A stretch of 64,000 nt of DNA, taken from positions 3,831,644 through 3,895,643 of the forward strand of contig PTFA01000011.1 in NCBI GenBank assembly GCA_003342895.1, in the 5' to 3' direction. This document shows, one piece after another, positions 1 through 12,700 of this stretch. Each line of letters begins with the position of its first letter. Positions within the stretch are counted from its first letter, which is position 1. A program made the translations under genes and the position numbers. Below the pieces are notes generated by a model. That model worked only from the letters and a program-made list of their open reading frames with translations, was not told the origin of the DNA and made no database searches. This DNA is from Casuarius casuarius (Eukaryota > Chordata > Aves > Casuariiformes > Casuariidae).

Positions 1-10
1 CAGTGGTGGT

Positions 11-18
11 ATGCAAAT
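11..18 (+). promoter_or_regulatory. Perfect octamer ATGCAAAT
   Basis: This is a POU-factor consensus at the left edge of the window. Another perfect copy lies at 3648-3655. Such 8-mers occur by chance several times in a window this size. Confidence 0.2.
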
Positions 19-2215
19 CACACCTGGTACGTAGTGACAATTCCCAGCAAAGCATCTCCGTGCTAGTGACTGGTAGTTAATACTGATCAACAGTTGCTGT
101 AGCTAAATGTTGCACATGGCAGCAGCATCTTCTTCTCTATTGCTCTGCTCCCAGCACCCACTGCAAACATCCTTGCACTACTGGGACCTGCAGTTCCTGT
201 GCGAGACCAAGGGCAAAACATGCTTCCAGTGTCAGCCTAAGCCCAGGAAACAACAGCCCAGGAGGCAGATGGCGAGGCAGGTTTTGGCTCAGATTTGTGA
301 AGCTGAGAAAGGTGACTGCAGGTACAGCTCCACCACGGAGTGAGAGGACAGAGGTTAAATGACAACGAGGGAGGCTAGATGAGAAACAGCACACAAGGAG
401 GTGGGGGAAGACAGAACAAAGGTTCACCTTGTGTACTCGGGCAGCTTTAGCCACTACCATTAATCACAGCAGGCTCATCTACCACAAGCAACGCACTGCT
501 ACTACCTACATAGCGTTCTGCCAGAGCACTTCAAGCTACAAATTCCATTTTAGACAATCCGTTCCTGCATAAAATATGGATCAAAATAAGCCAATTATGT
601 AGTGAAAGTTCATTAAATGCCAGCACTACCTCCCACACACACAGGAGAAAGCTAACTAGGCCAATTACAAGTGGATGGGGGAAGCGAGTTTAATTTCTCT
701 GCAGGGAAGAGGTTTGTGTAAAACCTTACTCCCATGCAGAACGNAGAAAGCCACAAAACTTTACTGATTACAGCCAAGATAATTTATAATAAAATGTCCT
801 ATGTGACATGATCAATAGGAAAAAATAAAAGGTCAAACTTGCCACAAAAAGGCAGATATCAAAGTGGATTTTCCTTGTAAGCTACAAAATAGACTGATAT
901 AGTCATCATTACTTCTTTAAGTAGCCTTACTGACATTTTCTCTGGAATTACCACGGCCATAACAGCGTATGCTCATAAAAGGATCTACTCCATGAGGTAA
1001 GGTGGTAGCAGTGCCCTCCCCAGCCCCAATCAAAATACTGAGAAATTTTGTTTTAATCGTTTACATGTTCAAGTGTATGTTATAAGCTAACAAAAATACC
1101 TTATATGCCAGTGAAACAGCAGAATTACGAGATGAAAGCAAGCATGAATACCAAACCAAACAGAAATCCTTGAAAATTATCTATTTGAAAACAAGTAGAA
1201 GTTGGGAGAACAAATTCCAAGAAATGCTTGTCTGGAAATCGTAATGCATACAAGTCTGGCACAAATTGTGTTATCCCATGTCAATTATTTTTGTCTTCCA
1301 AAACTCTGGCATAAAAATAGCTTCCCAAAAGAAGTCTTTTAAATTATTAGTGAATTTTGTCAATTAAGTACTAAAAAGTTTACCTGTAATTTTATGTTTT
1401 AGGCACAGGTTTCTTTACACTGGTTTAAGTTTTTGTATATACATGTATACATTTCAATGCTATTTTCAAGTGTCACTTCAGTAAGAATGGCCTAACTTAT
1501 TTCTTTTTTTTTTTAAAAGGTGGCTACTACAAAGTTCACATTTGAAAGCTGTCTAGATCTGAAGGCAGCTCTACCCGCTGATAATTTTCAGCGAAGCTCT
1601 GAAACAAATAGCTGTCTGAAGCATAAAGGAAAAACAGAAATGGAAGACGATTTCTATAGCTTTAAAATCTTGNGGCATGTATTTCCTCATAGGTCTAATT
1701 TAGTCCTGTTTGCTTGTTTCTTTTTAAAACAAACAGGAAGAAATTATCAAGTTCACTGACATACACAAGTGTAGCAGGAATATAGAGACAATACATAAGA
1801 AAACATCTGTATTTCCTTGCCATTCTCTTCCACCTGAAATAAATTCTTTAGCTGCAGTTTGTCTTCTTTTCTGGAAGCATTTACACAGTATCTAATGCTA
1901 TCCACCACCATGACTACCCCTGAGGCTTTTATGAGGGTGGGAACAATCAGTATAAGAATTACTAGGGACATCAAAGACACAAAACATTTATTGAAGAGGG
2001 AAGAGGGAGTGTGAGGTAACGAGGGTCCTACTGTATTTACCTTATGTGCCATGCATGTGGACAGCAATAAAAACCATGTAGGGAGCAATTTTAGTCAGAG
2101 AAAGAACACGGCAGCCTAATGGGAGGCCTTTGTTCTTCAAAAGGGTCTCCTTTTCCCCTTTTGTGCTTCACTTAATTCATGGCATCTGAGCTGCTCTTGA
2201 ACTTGACAGACAGAG

Positions 2216-2281
2216 GAGAAGGGGGGAGAGATGGAGAAAGGGGGAGACAGAGACACAAAGAAAGAAAAAAGAAAGAAGGAC
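2216..2281 (+). repeat. Purine-rich low-complexity tract
   Basis: This stretch is almost entirely A and G, with GGGGGAG and GAAA units. Confidence 0.85.
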
Positions 2282-2579
2282 TTCAAAGAGTTTTCCTTTG
2301 AAAATTCAGTTGTGCTGTATGCATTGCTGAAGGTTTGGGATTCAAAAAAGGTCAGAAAACATTTCGGATAATTTCATGGCAGGGATAAATTGTCCAAGCC
2401 TCTTATTAAGACAGGTAGAAGGAAGGGACAGAACAAAAATAAAAAAGATACAAAACTATTTGAACTAAGGAATACAAACACAATAGACTTTTTCCCCTGG
2501 GTGCTTTTTTTTTTTTTTCCTTCTTCCCCCAGTTTAAATCTTATTTGCCAAGGACCCCAATACAGATAGCAAAACCATG

Positions 2580-2960
2580 TGGCNAGAACCTCTGGCTTCC
2601 AGTCGGCACCTGCGAGGCACCCACTGCCTGCAGGGCACAGCAGGAGCCCCGCGCCCCCAGCGCCACCTGCAGGGCGAGCGCACCCGCCACCGCCCTCCCA
2701 CCCTGCCCCAGCCCAATGCCAGGCACGCCAGGTCTGAAACCTCGCGAACTTCGGAAACGTTTCTCTGCGTTACTTACGGCACGAAGCGACACCCGTTAGC
2801 TCCTCAAGAGGCAAAGTGGCTAAAACTTGGTTAGAGAAAGAAAAAAACATAATGCCGAACGCAAAATGGGCGCCCAAGTTTGGTGCCGTCCGCTTTGAAT
2901 TGGTGGAGCACGCTCCGATAGTTCACCACCAGCAGTTAATATTAGCTCTCGTAATATATT
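2580..2960. promoter_or_regulatory. Isolated CpG-dense element within the probable intron
   Basis: About 29 CpG dinucleotides occur in 380 bases, far more than in the flanks. CpG stays frequent even in the second half, where GC content is ordinary, which suggests an unmethylated regulatory element. A CTCF-like match (CGCCACCTGCAGGG, 12 of 14 to the core) lies at 2661-2674. An octamer followed directly by a TATA-like run lies 210 bases to the right. It could be an alternative promoter or an enhancer. Confidence 0.5.
2661..2674 (-). promoter_or_regulatory. CTCF-like site in the CpG element
   Basis: CGCCACCTGCAGGG fits the reverse complement of the CTCF core at 12 of 14 positions. A single short match by eye has weak predictive value. 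Confidence 0.25.
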
Positions 2961-3171
2961 CGGCTTTTCGCCCTCTTTAAATATCCATGCCCTAGGCAAC
3001 ATTTATATGAAATAATTCATATCTGCAGACTGCACTTTTCTCAAGCATCTTGTTTGTTCTCTAGCCCACCCCCTCCCCTCAAGACTGTGCATCAACCACT
3101 TGCGTATAAAATGTATATTCCTTTGCGGATTTTTCTCTGTGATGTACACACTGAAAATGATCACTGACAGT

Positions 3172-3186
3172 ATTTGCATATAAAAA
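3172..3186 (+). promoter_or_regulatory. Octamer motif abutting a TATA-like run
   Basis: A perfect octamer, ATTTGCAT (3172-3179), runs directly into ATAAAAA. Octamer plus TATA is the arrangement of several POU-factor-controlled promoters, although the spacing there is usually larger. Confidence 0.25.
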
Positions 3187-3647
3187 TGCAACTACCAAAT
3201 GCACACAGATTTATGTGCCAATATTGTAATAAACCATCAATAGTGGATCATGTTATAAGTTAACTCTACATGAGATTTTTAATGCATAAGAATCTTGCGT
3301 TGTCCCTTACTGACAATTATCCCAGCTCCTTCCCAATTTACTTATTCTGACAGAACATCTACCTACAGTACACTATTTCCAGAGTACAGAAAGTAACAGT
3401 AAATCCATAATTCAGCTTTCCTACTTGCTGTCTAGTGATCATTTCATTACTTTTACTATTCTCAGAACAGATCTTTTCATCTGCACAAAAAAGGGACTAA
3501 ACTCAAGATTTTTAAATTCACCATATAACCTAAAACACCTCTTTCTTTTAGATAAAACTATAAAGCACACCACTTTTTGAAGATGTGTGTCTTAATGAGC
3601 CTGCACAAGGTTAATTTTATTTAAAAACCCAAAGGCACAATTAGACT

Positions 3648-3655
3648 ATGCAAAT
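3648..3655 (+). promoter_or_regulatory. Perfect octamer ATGCAAAT
   Basis: This is a third perfect octamer within 3.7 kb at the left end of the window. Confidence 0.2.
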
Positions 3656-4762
3656 TATACAAACAAACATGCAAACTTATATGCTAAATGAGAAGCAAAT
3701 AAGGCTCCAGCAGACTACCAGCACAGCCATTGATATTGTGGAGTTTAGTTGTCATCATGCTGTAGGGAGAGGTTTCCTTCTCAAATGGCCATGACATTTT
3801 TAAGAGGCAGGAATCCATGTTATCACTGTAATACTGTACAAATTCCTCAGGACATCAGGCATGTATCTCATAACAATGATTCATGTACATCAGGAAAAAC
3901 AATGAGTCTCAGAGCCATCAAAATTGAAAATTAAGTCAGAATTAATGCTGAGTTTAGGATTGTTACCCCAAAGCCTCCCCCTCCCCCCCCTTTTTTTTTC
4001 AATCAGATGTTTTGTCCCTATTCTCTGGAAAGAGACCACAGCTCCTTACTTTGCATATAAGTTCCATACATAAAAATAACTGAAATAGAAAGTAATTGAT
4101 AACCTATTACGCCACCTGTAAGATAACCTGGGAAAACATCAAGCAATAAAACTGGTAGAAATGTTTCTTTATCACAGACTTGTTATCTGTGACTGAAGAC
4201 TGGACATTTTCTGAAGTCATTCTGCTTTTCCAAAAAAATTATTTTGAGGATTTCCACAAGAGAATTACAGAACCTCTCTCTATTATGCCAACTTTACAAA
4301 CTAAACTGAACATATTTCATGTTACAGATATTAAGTGGAAATAAAAAAGATGGAAGTAAAAAGTTTACAGAGCAATTTAAGTAATTCAAGATTAAAAAAA
4401 AAAAAGTCTGTTTTGAGCACCAGGAGTGTCTTGAGTATTAATTACATAAATAAAACACTTTGAATACTGGCAGTGTTATATTAAGTAGACACCACTGGAA
4501 TACTTCTGGGGTACACTAATTATAGAAATATAAAGATATTCAAGAACATTACTAAAGGATCTTTGGGTAAGAATAGAGGAGTTAAATCCAAATATTCAAC
4601 TGCCTTTTATTGGAACTAGTTCACCCCACCACCACAACCCCAAAATTATATTACCTAGAGTGTGAGACTTTTACCAGAGTTGCTTTTAATTTCCATATCC
4701 AGAAAACAATCAATTGAATTGCTAGTTTAAAAAAAACAAGCAAACAATATGCACTCTTTTCT

Positions 4763-4826
4763 TTCTCTCTTCTTTTTCTCAGGGCAGACATACTACAAAG
4801 TTACACCACCTGTAGAGGCGGTGGTG
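4763..4826 (+). other. Strong plus-strand 3' splice-site-like tract followed by a short hairpin
   Basis: A long pyrimidine tract ends in TCAG near 4784. Soon after come CACCACC (4804-4810) and its exact complement GGTGGTG (4820-4826), with a 9-base loop. The tract is antisense to the presumed POU2F1 transcript. No convincing exon follows. Confidence 0.25.
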
Positions 4827-6539
4827 ACTTGTTTCTTCGCAAAAGGAAGTTTACCTTTGCCTCCCAAAAATCTCACACAGACCCGAAGAAGAGAACTGTA
4901 ATCACAAGTATCTGACTTGATGCTGGAGAGCATTTAAGTTCCTACAGTTGGCAAAGCAAATACATTAATGAATAGAGAGATTTCTGGCTGCTTCTGAGGA
5001 TTCTCATAAAATATATTAAAAAACAGTATGTAAACACATCGAAGTTATTTTTTATACTGCCCAAACCCAGAGTGTTGACCATCTTGAACATGTCATTCTG
5101 TGATGTGTTTAAGGCTTGTCTCCTAAGTTTTCAGATCGTATGGTTGACTGAAGCTTTTCTTATGTTTGAGGCATTTTTAAGGATAGCTTTATTTATGCTA
5201 ACTCTCAAATGCCTGTAATATTAGCCAATCCTATTGCCTTCTTCTCAGAGCATTTCTAGGATCCCTCTCCTCTCCTTACTCATTTTCATGGAACTTGCAG
5301 AAAAAATTCTAAATACATCTGCCTTTCTGTCAGATTTGGTTGAAATCAAACTTTCAAAAGATTGGAAAGTTAATTATGGGACTGGAAATAAAGACACACT
5401 ATACTTAAGAAGTGAAGTTAAAAGCTAATTCTTTCATGCAGGAGGAGATTCACTTTGTATAAAACATTTCTTCGGGCTTAAGTGGAAATATTAGCTTTAT
5501 GCAGAAGAACATCTTGAATATATGGATAGAAAACACCAAATGTTAGACAACCAACTCTTATCATGATGATATTGAGTGACACAACATTCAAATACCAATC
5601 TTTTCAATAGACTGGTCCTAAATCATTTTAACACATGCACAGTCAAAACCAAAGTTGTTAACGATAGCTTCTGCGGAAAAGACATTTTGAGAGCGCAGTC
5701 ATCACTTAATGTTTGGGGCAATGACCATAGCATAGTCATATGCCACATTTGAACCCGTCATCAAGAAATGGTTTATAAAGAAACCCAAATAAAATATATT
5801 GCATTAATCCAGCATACAGATCATAAAGTCATTCATCATGACACTGACTGGAGGCAGCAGTTGTATTATTTAAAAAGTTAAAAAGAAATCTCATCTATTT
5901 ATTTTGTTAGTGCTGCTTCCAGGCATATGCTTACTTAGCTTTCATTCAGACAGAGAATACATATATTGTATAAATAGCTTTCATACATAGCCTTCCTCCT
6001 CCTGTGATGTGCACAGCAATCACCTTTCTACTTGGAGGCTTTTATTTGCTATGTAGATTACACGTTCTATCTCAAACTACGTACTTCACTTAATCATGTA
6101 CTGGGAACACTTTGACGGGTATCTCCATAAATGTTGCTATGCTACCAAAAATAGGTATTTTTTTAAGTTACATCAGCTTTACAGGCTGTACTAGACTTAG
6201 AAGGAATAGAAAAGTGTTATGTTGCTTTTACATTTCAAAAGCAGAGTAAATCGAAAACTACAGGGCCCTCCACATTTTCAGCCTCTTTTCACTTTTCTGA
6301 GATTCTTTCCCAATCAAACCACAACCCAAAAACAATGAACAAGCATGAAGCCCAGGCTTCCTATTGTTGCCTGCAGAAAAAGTCAAACTACAAAGTCAAG
6401 CCAGAGTAGGAAGCAGTCAGGCAAAATGTTTCTTCATTCCAAAGATACTTAAAAGATACCTTACTGATACCAGATAGCCTCTTAAAAAGGAACCTTAAAC
6501 AGATCAAAAATGGCACCCATCTGAACAAAAGTAAATACC

Positions 6540-6860
6540 AGTAGGTCATTATCCAAAGTTCTTGTCTTTCCCCCCTCTACTGCTGTCTGCTCTTCCTCTG
6601 CTCTCGAGCTGACTGTTGCGCTTGCCTAGCAAATGGGCGCCTCAATCTAGTAGAAGCTTGCGGGGGAGAGGGCAGGACAAATACAAGTGCCAATACTGCA
6701 AAATAGGTAAAAGTAATGCTGGAAAGGCATGGGAATATGAGATCCTCCCTGCTCAGCAGCAACCCACACCTGTACCAGTTCAAAAANNNNNNNNNNNNNN
6801 NNNNNNNNNNNNNNNNNNNNNNNNNNNNNNNNNNNNAAAAAAAAAAAAAAAAAAAAAAAT
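6540..6860 (+). other. Possible old retroposed fragment ending in poly(A)
   Basis: Sequence of unusual composition (6540-6786), with a frame containing a CXXC-like KYKCQYCK stretch, runs into the gap and a long A run. The layout recalls a retrocopy with its tail, but I recognise no parent gene and could not define a target-site duplication. Confidence 0.15.
6787..6836. other. Assembly gap of 50 N beside a poly(A) run
   Basis: Exactly 50 N lie between five A and a run of at least 22 A (from 6837). The gap is probably a homopolymer that could not be assembled, with a placeholder length. Confidence 1.
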
Positions 6861-7432
6861 TACCACAGTACTAAAGGGCCTCATACTGGCACCATATGGC
6901 TCCCCAAGGCTGCTGAGCCAGGCTGCAAGTTAGCTGCAATCAGAAGAAGGTGCGAAGGGACAAGGTTTCCCCAAAGAGTATGTGCTCCTATTGCTGTCAT
7001 GTCAGAGAGCAACCATGTGGCCTCAGGGAAGTTGGTTCCTCTAGCTGATGCTGAGGAAAACCAACCCTGAAAAAGAGGAACAGCTTTCTGTTCAATCAGG
7101 CAATTAAACCAGCTATATTTTGACTGCTTAGTTGCAAAGCAAAACACTTGGGGAGAGTAAGAGTCAATGACCAAAGGCAAGGGGACCCACTTCAGTAGTC
7201 GCCAGACAGCAGATTAGCTGTAAAATTCACAACATCCATCCACACATACACACCCACCCCCCCCAAAAAAAACAAAAGAGGAAAAAAAGCAACATCATCT
7301 TTACTTTCCAAAATACAAAACACTCAGCTTGCTTGGGATCAAGCCCTTATAACAAGAAAAAATTTATCTTTGCTATACTGTTAGCACCCCTAGTTTTCTT
7401 CTAGATCCTACCTCAGTCACTTATTTATATGT

Positions 7433-7466
7433 CATATGTCAAACTATATATGGCATATGTCAAACT
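7433..7466 (+). repeat. Two-copy short tandem repeat
   Basis: CATATGTCAAACT occurs at 7433-7445 and again at 7454-7466, a period of 21 bases. It is a local duplication without evident function. Confidence 0.6.
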
Positions 7467-8059
7467 GAGTTTACCTGATAGCATATATGCATGTCCTTTC
7501 CCCACTGTTGCTATGGTTTTATAGAACAGTATATTCCATAGAGGCAGATTTTGGGGATATAATCTGCCCTTTTCGTAGCAGAAGAGTATTTACATGGTTT
7601 ACCAACATGAAGACATTTGTAAGGACTTTTACATTTGTTTTTGCTCTACCTGCTTCCCCTTTGATGGCACTTTGTTGATCAGTAAGTCCTGAATGATCAA
7701 AAGATTCTGCGGCAGTATTCAGCAATCTTTATTTCTTCTAAGATTTGTCAGTTCAAAAGTCAATATAAAGAACAGTGTGATCCAACAAGTGGCCAATGGC
7801 TGGATCAAGCCTACAAGCCATTCTTGTCTTGGGACCTTTCCAGAAGGCAGGAATGGCTGTTGAAGCAGGAAACTGCCTAAGCGGCTCGCACATCACGCGT
7901 GCACAACCTCGTACAGCAACAGCCTTCCTACTGACACTGAGGAAGGAGTAGAAATATATGGGGCAGTTCCTGTGTCGGCTGTCCCTGTGCCAACAGCGCC
8001 CCCCCTCCAGGTCTGTGGGCTAGGAGCCCTCCTTTTTTGGCATTCCCATCCCTTTCTCA

Positions 8060-8074
8060 CAGCAGCAGCAGCAG
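8060..8074 (+). repeat. (CAG)5 trinucleotide repeat
   Basis: There are five perfect CAG units in non-coding sequence. Confidence 0.9.
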
Positions 8075-9610
8075 TTGTTGGAAAAGAGGCACTGTTGTTT
8101 GAATGACAGAGATGGGTCTGCTACCTCTTACACAAATGCAGGATTAGATAGTACTTGCTTATTCTTCTGTCCCCCAAATAAGGTAAGGTTTGGTCCACAG
8201 AAAACAACTTGTCAAGCAGTCTCAAACTCTGCTAAAGACTTTACTTAAAACTTACCAAATTTGATAAAGCAGAATAACAAAGAACGATGTCCTTTAACAT
8301 AAACACAGTCAACTCAGGCTTATGAAAACAGTAGCCTCGAGACCTATGACCTCAGCATAATCCAGAAGCTCCAGTTAAATGGTACTGTGAAGACTATATA
8401 TTGTTTCACCACATATAGATAATAAATAATTCTANTTTTTGTACCAAGAGAGCTCTTTTTCCCCAATACCTCCTTTAAAATTACTTTACAAGCAGAGTCT
8501 CCTTTTTGTCTTGACATGATACAACTTCCATGGCAAGTAAAATAAAACCCCTTCATGCTTATTTTAGAGAAGGCAGGAGACTCATAAAAGAAACTAGAGT
8601 AGAGGGAAAAACTTCCCTCATGACAAGGCTTTATGCACCATTCACTAATGGTTGTTTAAACAAAGACTGGCTCATTTCCTTTCAATCTATTCAATGTTAT
8701 TTTAAAATACTGAAATAGCAATTTTGAACATTTGACATCACCTTCACTTTAATGGTGACTGATTAAGATGTTGCACATACATGAATATTGCTCCACAGAA
8801 GGAGCAGCTCGTACCAGCAGTCAACAAATGCCACCTAGGAAGAGCTCTGCTTCGGTCCTTTTGACAACTGATTACCTTTTGCAATGCACTGTTAGTGACT
8901 CCCCACATTCACCATTAATCCAGTCAAAAAGCATACTAGTACAATAGCTTTTCCTGAAAAAGAAAGGACATACAAATAGAACACTTATGCCATACAGAGT
9001 CTGTGCTTTCTTGGTGGCTATGCTTTTCCACTGTTACAATCCTTATTTTGGAGAATTCAAAAAAAGAGATACCCATCATGAGTGCTGGGTTAGAGTATGT
9101 GTGGTCTTCAAATGTTAGTGAGCTCCAAAATATCCAAAAGATCCATCCAAAGCTAACCAAACATCATGATGCAGGTATTTGACAGCAATCAGAACACTGA
9201 AACCTAGTCAGGGCAATAAAAGCAAATGCTGCAAAGGGTTATTGTAGTTTGAATAATGCTCTGTTAAAAGTAAAAATTGAATATTATATAAAGCAGATTG
9301 GGGAGTTTGGAAAAAAAATCAGAATCTAAAAATTATGTTCAAGACATTTGCTGTATCTTGGGTGGGAAAAATAAAGGAACATAGCTTTGTGTACTGTACC
9401 ATATCTAGTTAGAAATATCTTTCATCAGTGGAACAACATTAGGTATTAATTTAGTCAAGCAGTATTTGAAATTACTTGAAATATTAGGAGAAGGGAAGAA
9501 TTGAATTACCTATCAGTGTAAACTTATTTGGCATATTTTATCTAATGATCTTAAAATACATCACAAACATTAAAACCCCAAGCATCCTACGAGGCAGGGA
9601 AGTGTGTGGG

Positions 9611-9637
9611 TTTTTTTGTTTGTTTGTTTGTTTTTTT
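9611..9637 (+). repeat. (TTTG)n microsatellite
   Basis: There are four TTTG units flanked by T runs. Confidence 0.9.
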
Positions 9638-9669
9638 AACTTGAAAGTAATATGAGCATCAAATCTCTG

Positions 9670-9785
9670 CATCTTGAGAAACTGAGGAACATGTGAGCTA
9701 GGAAATTTGCTTAAGGCACCATCTGAAGACAGTATAAGCTGGTGAAAATCTATGAAGCCCTAACCCCAGTTCTCTATCATAGTTA
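9670..9785 (-). repeat. Old MIR-type SINE remnant
   Basis: The sequence runs GAAACTGAGG, then a tract reading like the MIR core (GCTTAAGGCACC), then CCCAGTTCTCTATCATAG. This is the reverse complement of a MIR core and head, diverged. Confidence 0.5.
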
Positions 9786-12700
9786 AAAGCAGGATACTAA
9801 TACTTTATTTCATAACCAACCTTTATATTAAGGGTTTTAATTAATTTCATATTTTGCTTTGCTATGGAACCTAGTATCTCAAAGTTTCCTGTGCTGAAAG
9901 TGCCTGTCGAAACACAAATTTGTTGCCAAATCGACACTGCAAACAATTTCATTTAATACACATTCAGTATCTTACTTCTTCGCTCCCCATTTAACAGCCT
10001 AGTATTTACCACTATGAGCTAGCTTTCTCTTTTCCTAGCTCTCTTACCTACAATATTCAAAATGTTACATAGTAACTGTATATGTATATGAAATACCCTT
10101 AGCTGAATATGTGCAGACTAAGTAAACGCATGCAACCTTAATGCAGCAAAGAAACAGGAACACCTCAGGGTGTAATTTTGTTCAAGGGAAAAGGGGAAAA
10201 TCTTGCTAGTACTTATGAAACAACCCCCCTCAAGGAATTTCAGTTGAGACAAACATATTCCTCAACAACAATAAAATTAAAAAATTTGCCGATGCTGGCT
10301 AGATGCCAAGAGTTGCAGTAGTCCTGTAAGAGGCAGTGTCTCCCAGTTGCTGGCTCCAAGATCAAAGCTCAGAGACTTGGAAGTCTCTGACTTACAGAGC
10401 AGAAAGACAATGCTAAGGCTGTTGGTTTACTCTGCCTCTTTAAGAGGCCAAATCTCCTAGCTCTCAGCAATATTTTTTTTACAAGCATAGCAAACTTCTN
10501 ATTTGGAAAAGATAAAATCTAGCCTCTTCCATGGCTGCTACTGTTCTACAGTGCTACAAAGGAATCTTCATACTCTCCCTACTCATCCAAGTAGCAGCTT
10601 CCATTCTTTCATTCACACATTTTCAAACTTCATCAGAATCCTGATGAATAAACATGCTGCTCTCCAAGATCTACATGTAAAACTAAGTTTTTAACTATGA
10701 ATGAATTGGAACAGCATTCCTAGACTCTCTTAATTCCTCAATGTCATTAAACTAATTTGAAAGATGACAGCTACAAATGCATTCTTTCTTTCACGTGACA
10801 AGCAACCATATGCTTGAATATTGTTGTGGGATTAGACTTGTGTTTCATAGTACTGAAGGAAGCTCAGGCTGTCTTTAAGTTTTATAATGACAGGTTCCCC
10901 ATTCTGAAAAGAAACAAAGTAATTGCAACTATGTCAACTTCCTAAGAGGACAATTCTTTACCTTGTGATGTAATTTCCTCTCAGTTGCTGTTAAACAGCA
11001 CATTAAATAAGATATTTATTGTATAAGGTCAACCAGTCTCCCCAAACAGCTGATACTCCATCAAACTGAACAAGAGTTCAGAAAAAATACTCATTTCCTC
11101 TCCTTTGCACGTGAGCCTTATAAATCAGTATAGCCTCGTTACAGAACGACAGGCAGCAAGAGATGGGTTCTCAGGAAGAGAGTTAGGAAGCGCTGTATCC
11201 TTTCTCAACAGTTGCCAATTCGGATTTACCTTGAATTAAACCATGTCATACTGATAAGACTCCTCAAAGGAGCAGAGCACATTCTGCCAGAGTTTACTTA
11301 ACATTCTAGGCTTTTAGGAAGGTAGGGGGGATTTTTTTTAAATGTTACTCGGTTGAAAGGTAATTTAACAGTTTCTTCATCTGAAAACTCAGGGAAAGGT
11401 GTTTCCAAACAATTATTTTAGATTTCAGAATGCCTCATTTCACAACAAAAGCACATGAGAATCTGTTTCTACTACAAATTTAAGTTTTGGCACTCAACTG
11501 CAGCTTTGGACTGGGCAGTCAGTTAACAATCCCAACTTACATTGCACTTACCGACTGTCTAGTCCTAGAGATTTTAGAAGGGCAAAAATTTTCTTCCCAG
11601 AACACTGTAAATAGAAAATAGCTTTTTTGGACTGTAAACTTAAACTACCTTTTCAAGTCAAACAGTCAAAAGACTTTATACATGCTAAACATTTGTTTGT
11701 ATTCACTGGAAGTATCAATGCTACAAGTATTCTAGCTAGCATGTTTTTCTGCTCTTGAGTCTCTGTAGCAATACCATATACTCTTATCTCATCAACTTGT
11801 GTGAGCAAAACTTTTGCATTTCTAGAAGTGATTGCCACAAGGTGTTGGGCAGCTTCCTGTCCCAATTCCTATTTCAAAAGTCTTTCTACTGTCTCTATTC
11901 AGTTATAAGTAGAACATGCACCAATGCTGCTGCTCAAGTCAAAAATGCTAATTTTGGAGAAAGAAGCTATATATATGTAGTCCATCATCTGCCTTAATCA
12001 CCCAGTGACTCACTACATAAAAATCAGAGTTGTCTAGAAGCCCTATATCCCAGTATTGTCCAAGTGGACCTCATTAAAGCCTACAAAAATAAAAGTCAGT
12101 CCGAATGTGATACAGTTATAAGGACGCTGTAGTTGGAAGTAGCTTTTACTACTCTTAAAACAATGCATTTCAAGCAACCAATTTACCTAAGAACTCTGAT
12201 CTAGCACTGTGTCAATCTCTTCAAGTTCTTAACACCAAACACCATAAAAAATAAAATATTCCAGCTGTTAATTTGAGGATGCATTTGGTTTCTTTTTCCT
12301 TTTTCAAACTTGAAAAGTGATTTCAAACCAGCTCTAAGACTTATTCCCCTCATGAGAAAATTCTGATCACTATTCTGATCAGCTAAAAGCACTGATACCT
12401 GGATGTACTGAACCGCTTGCCAGCGTTACAGCAGGAAGAAAAGAAGATGAGAATTCATCAATTGCACTACTGAATGAGTTCATTTATAGAGAAAAAAATG
12501 CGCATCTTATCGAATAAAAGCAATATGAAAGGAAAATGCATCTTCAGTGGCACGACATTCTAAGCAGTTAAGTGCTCAGGACTTCTTCGTTAAATATGAA
12601 AAGAAAGCAAATCTTACATGGCTTCTCAAACACTTTGGAGACGAAAGTTTCAGACATCCATGTTCTTCATAAAAACTCTGTTTCCTGTTTTAGATATTGT

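Noticed and set aside
1520..1759. Plus-strand frame after a pyrimidine tract and AG, resembling an exon
   Set aside because: It contains an N, has no recognisable product and lies antisense to the presumed POU2F1 intron. A chance match is the simpler reading.
2534..2834. Overlapping frames on both strands in the CpG-dense element
   Set aside because: High GC content removes stop codons. There is no protein-family resemblance, and both strands are open to a similar extent.
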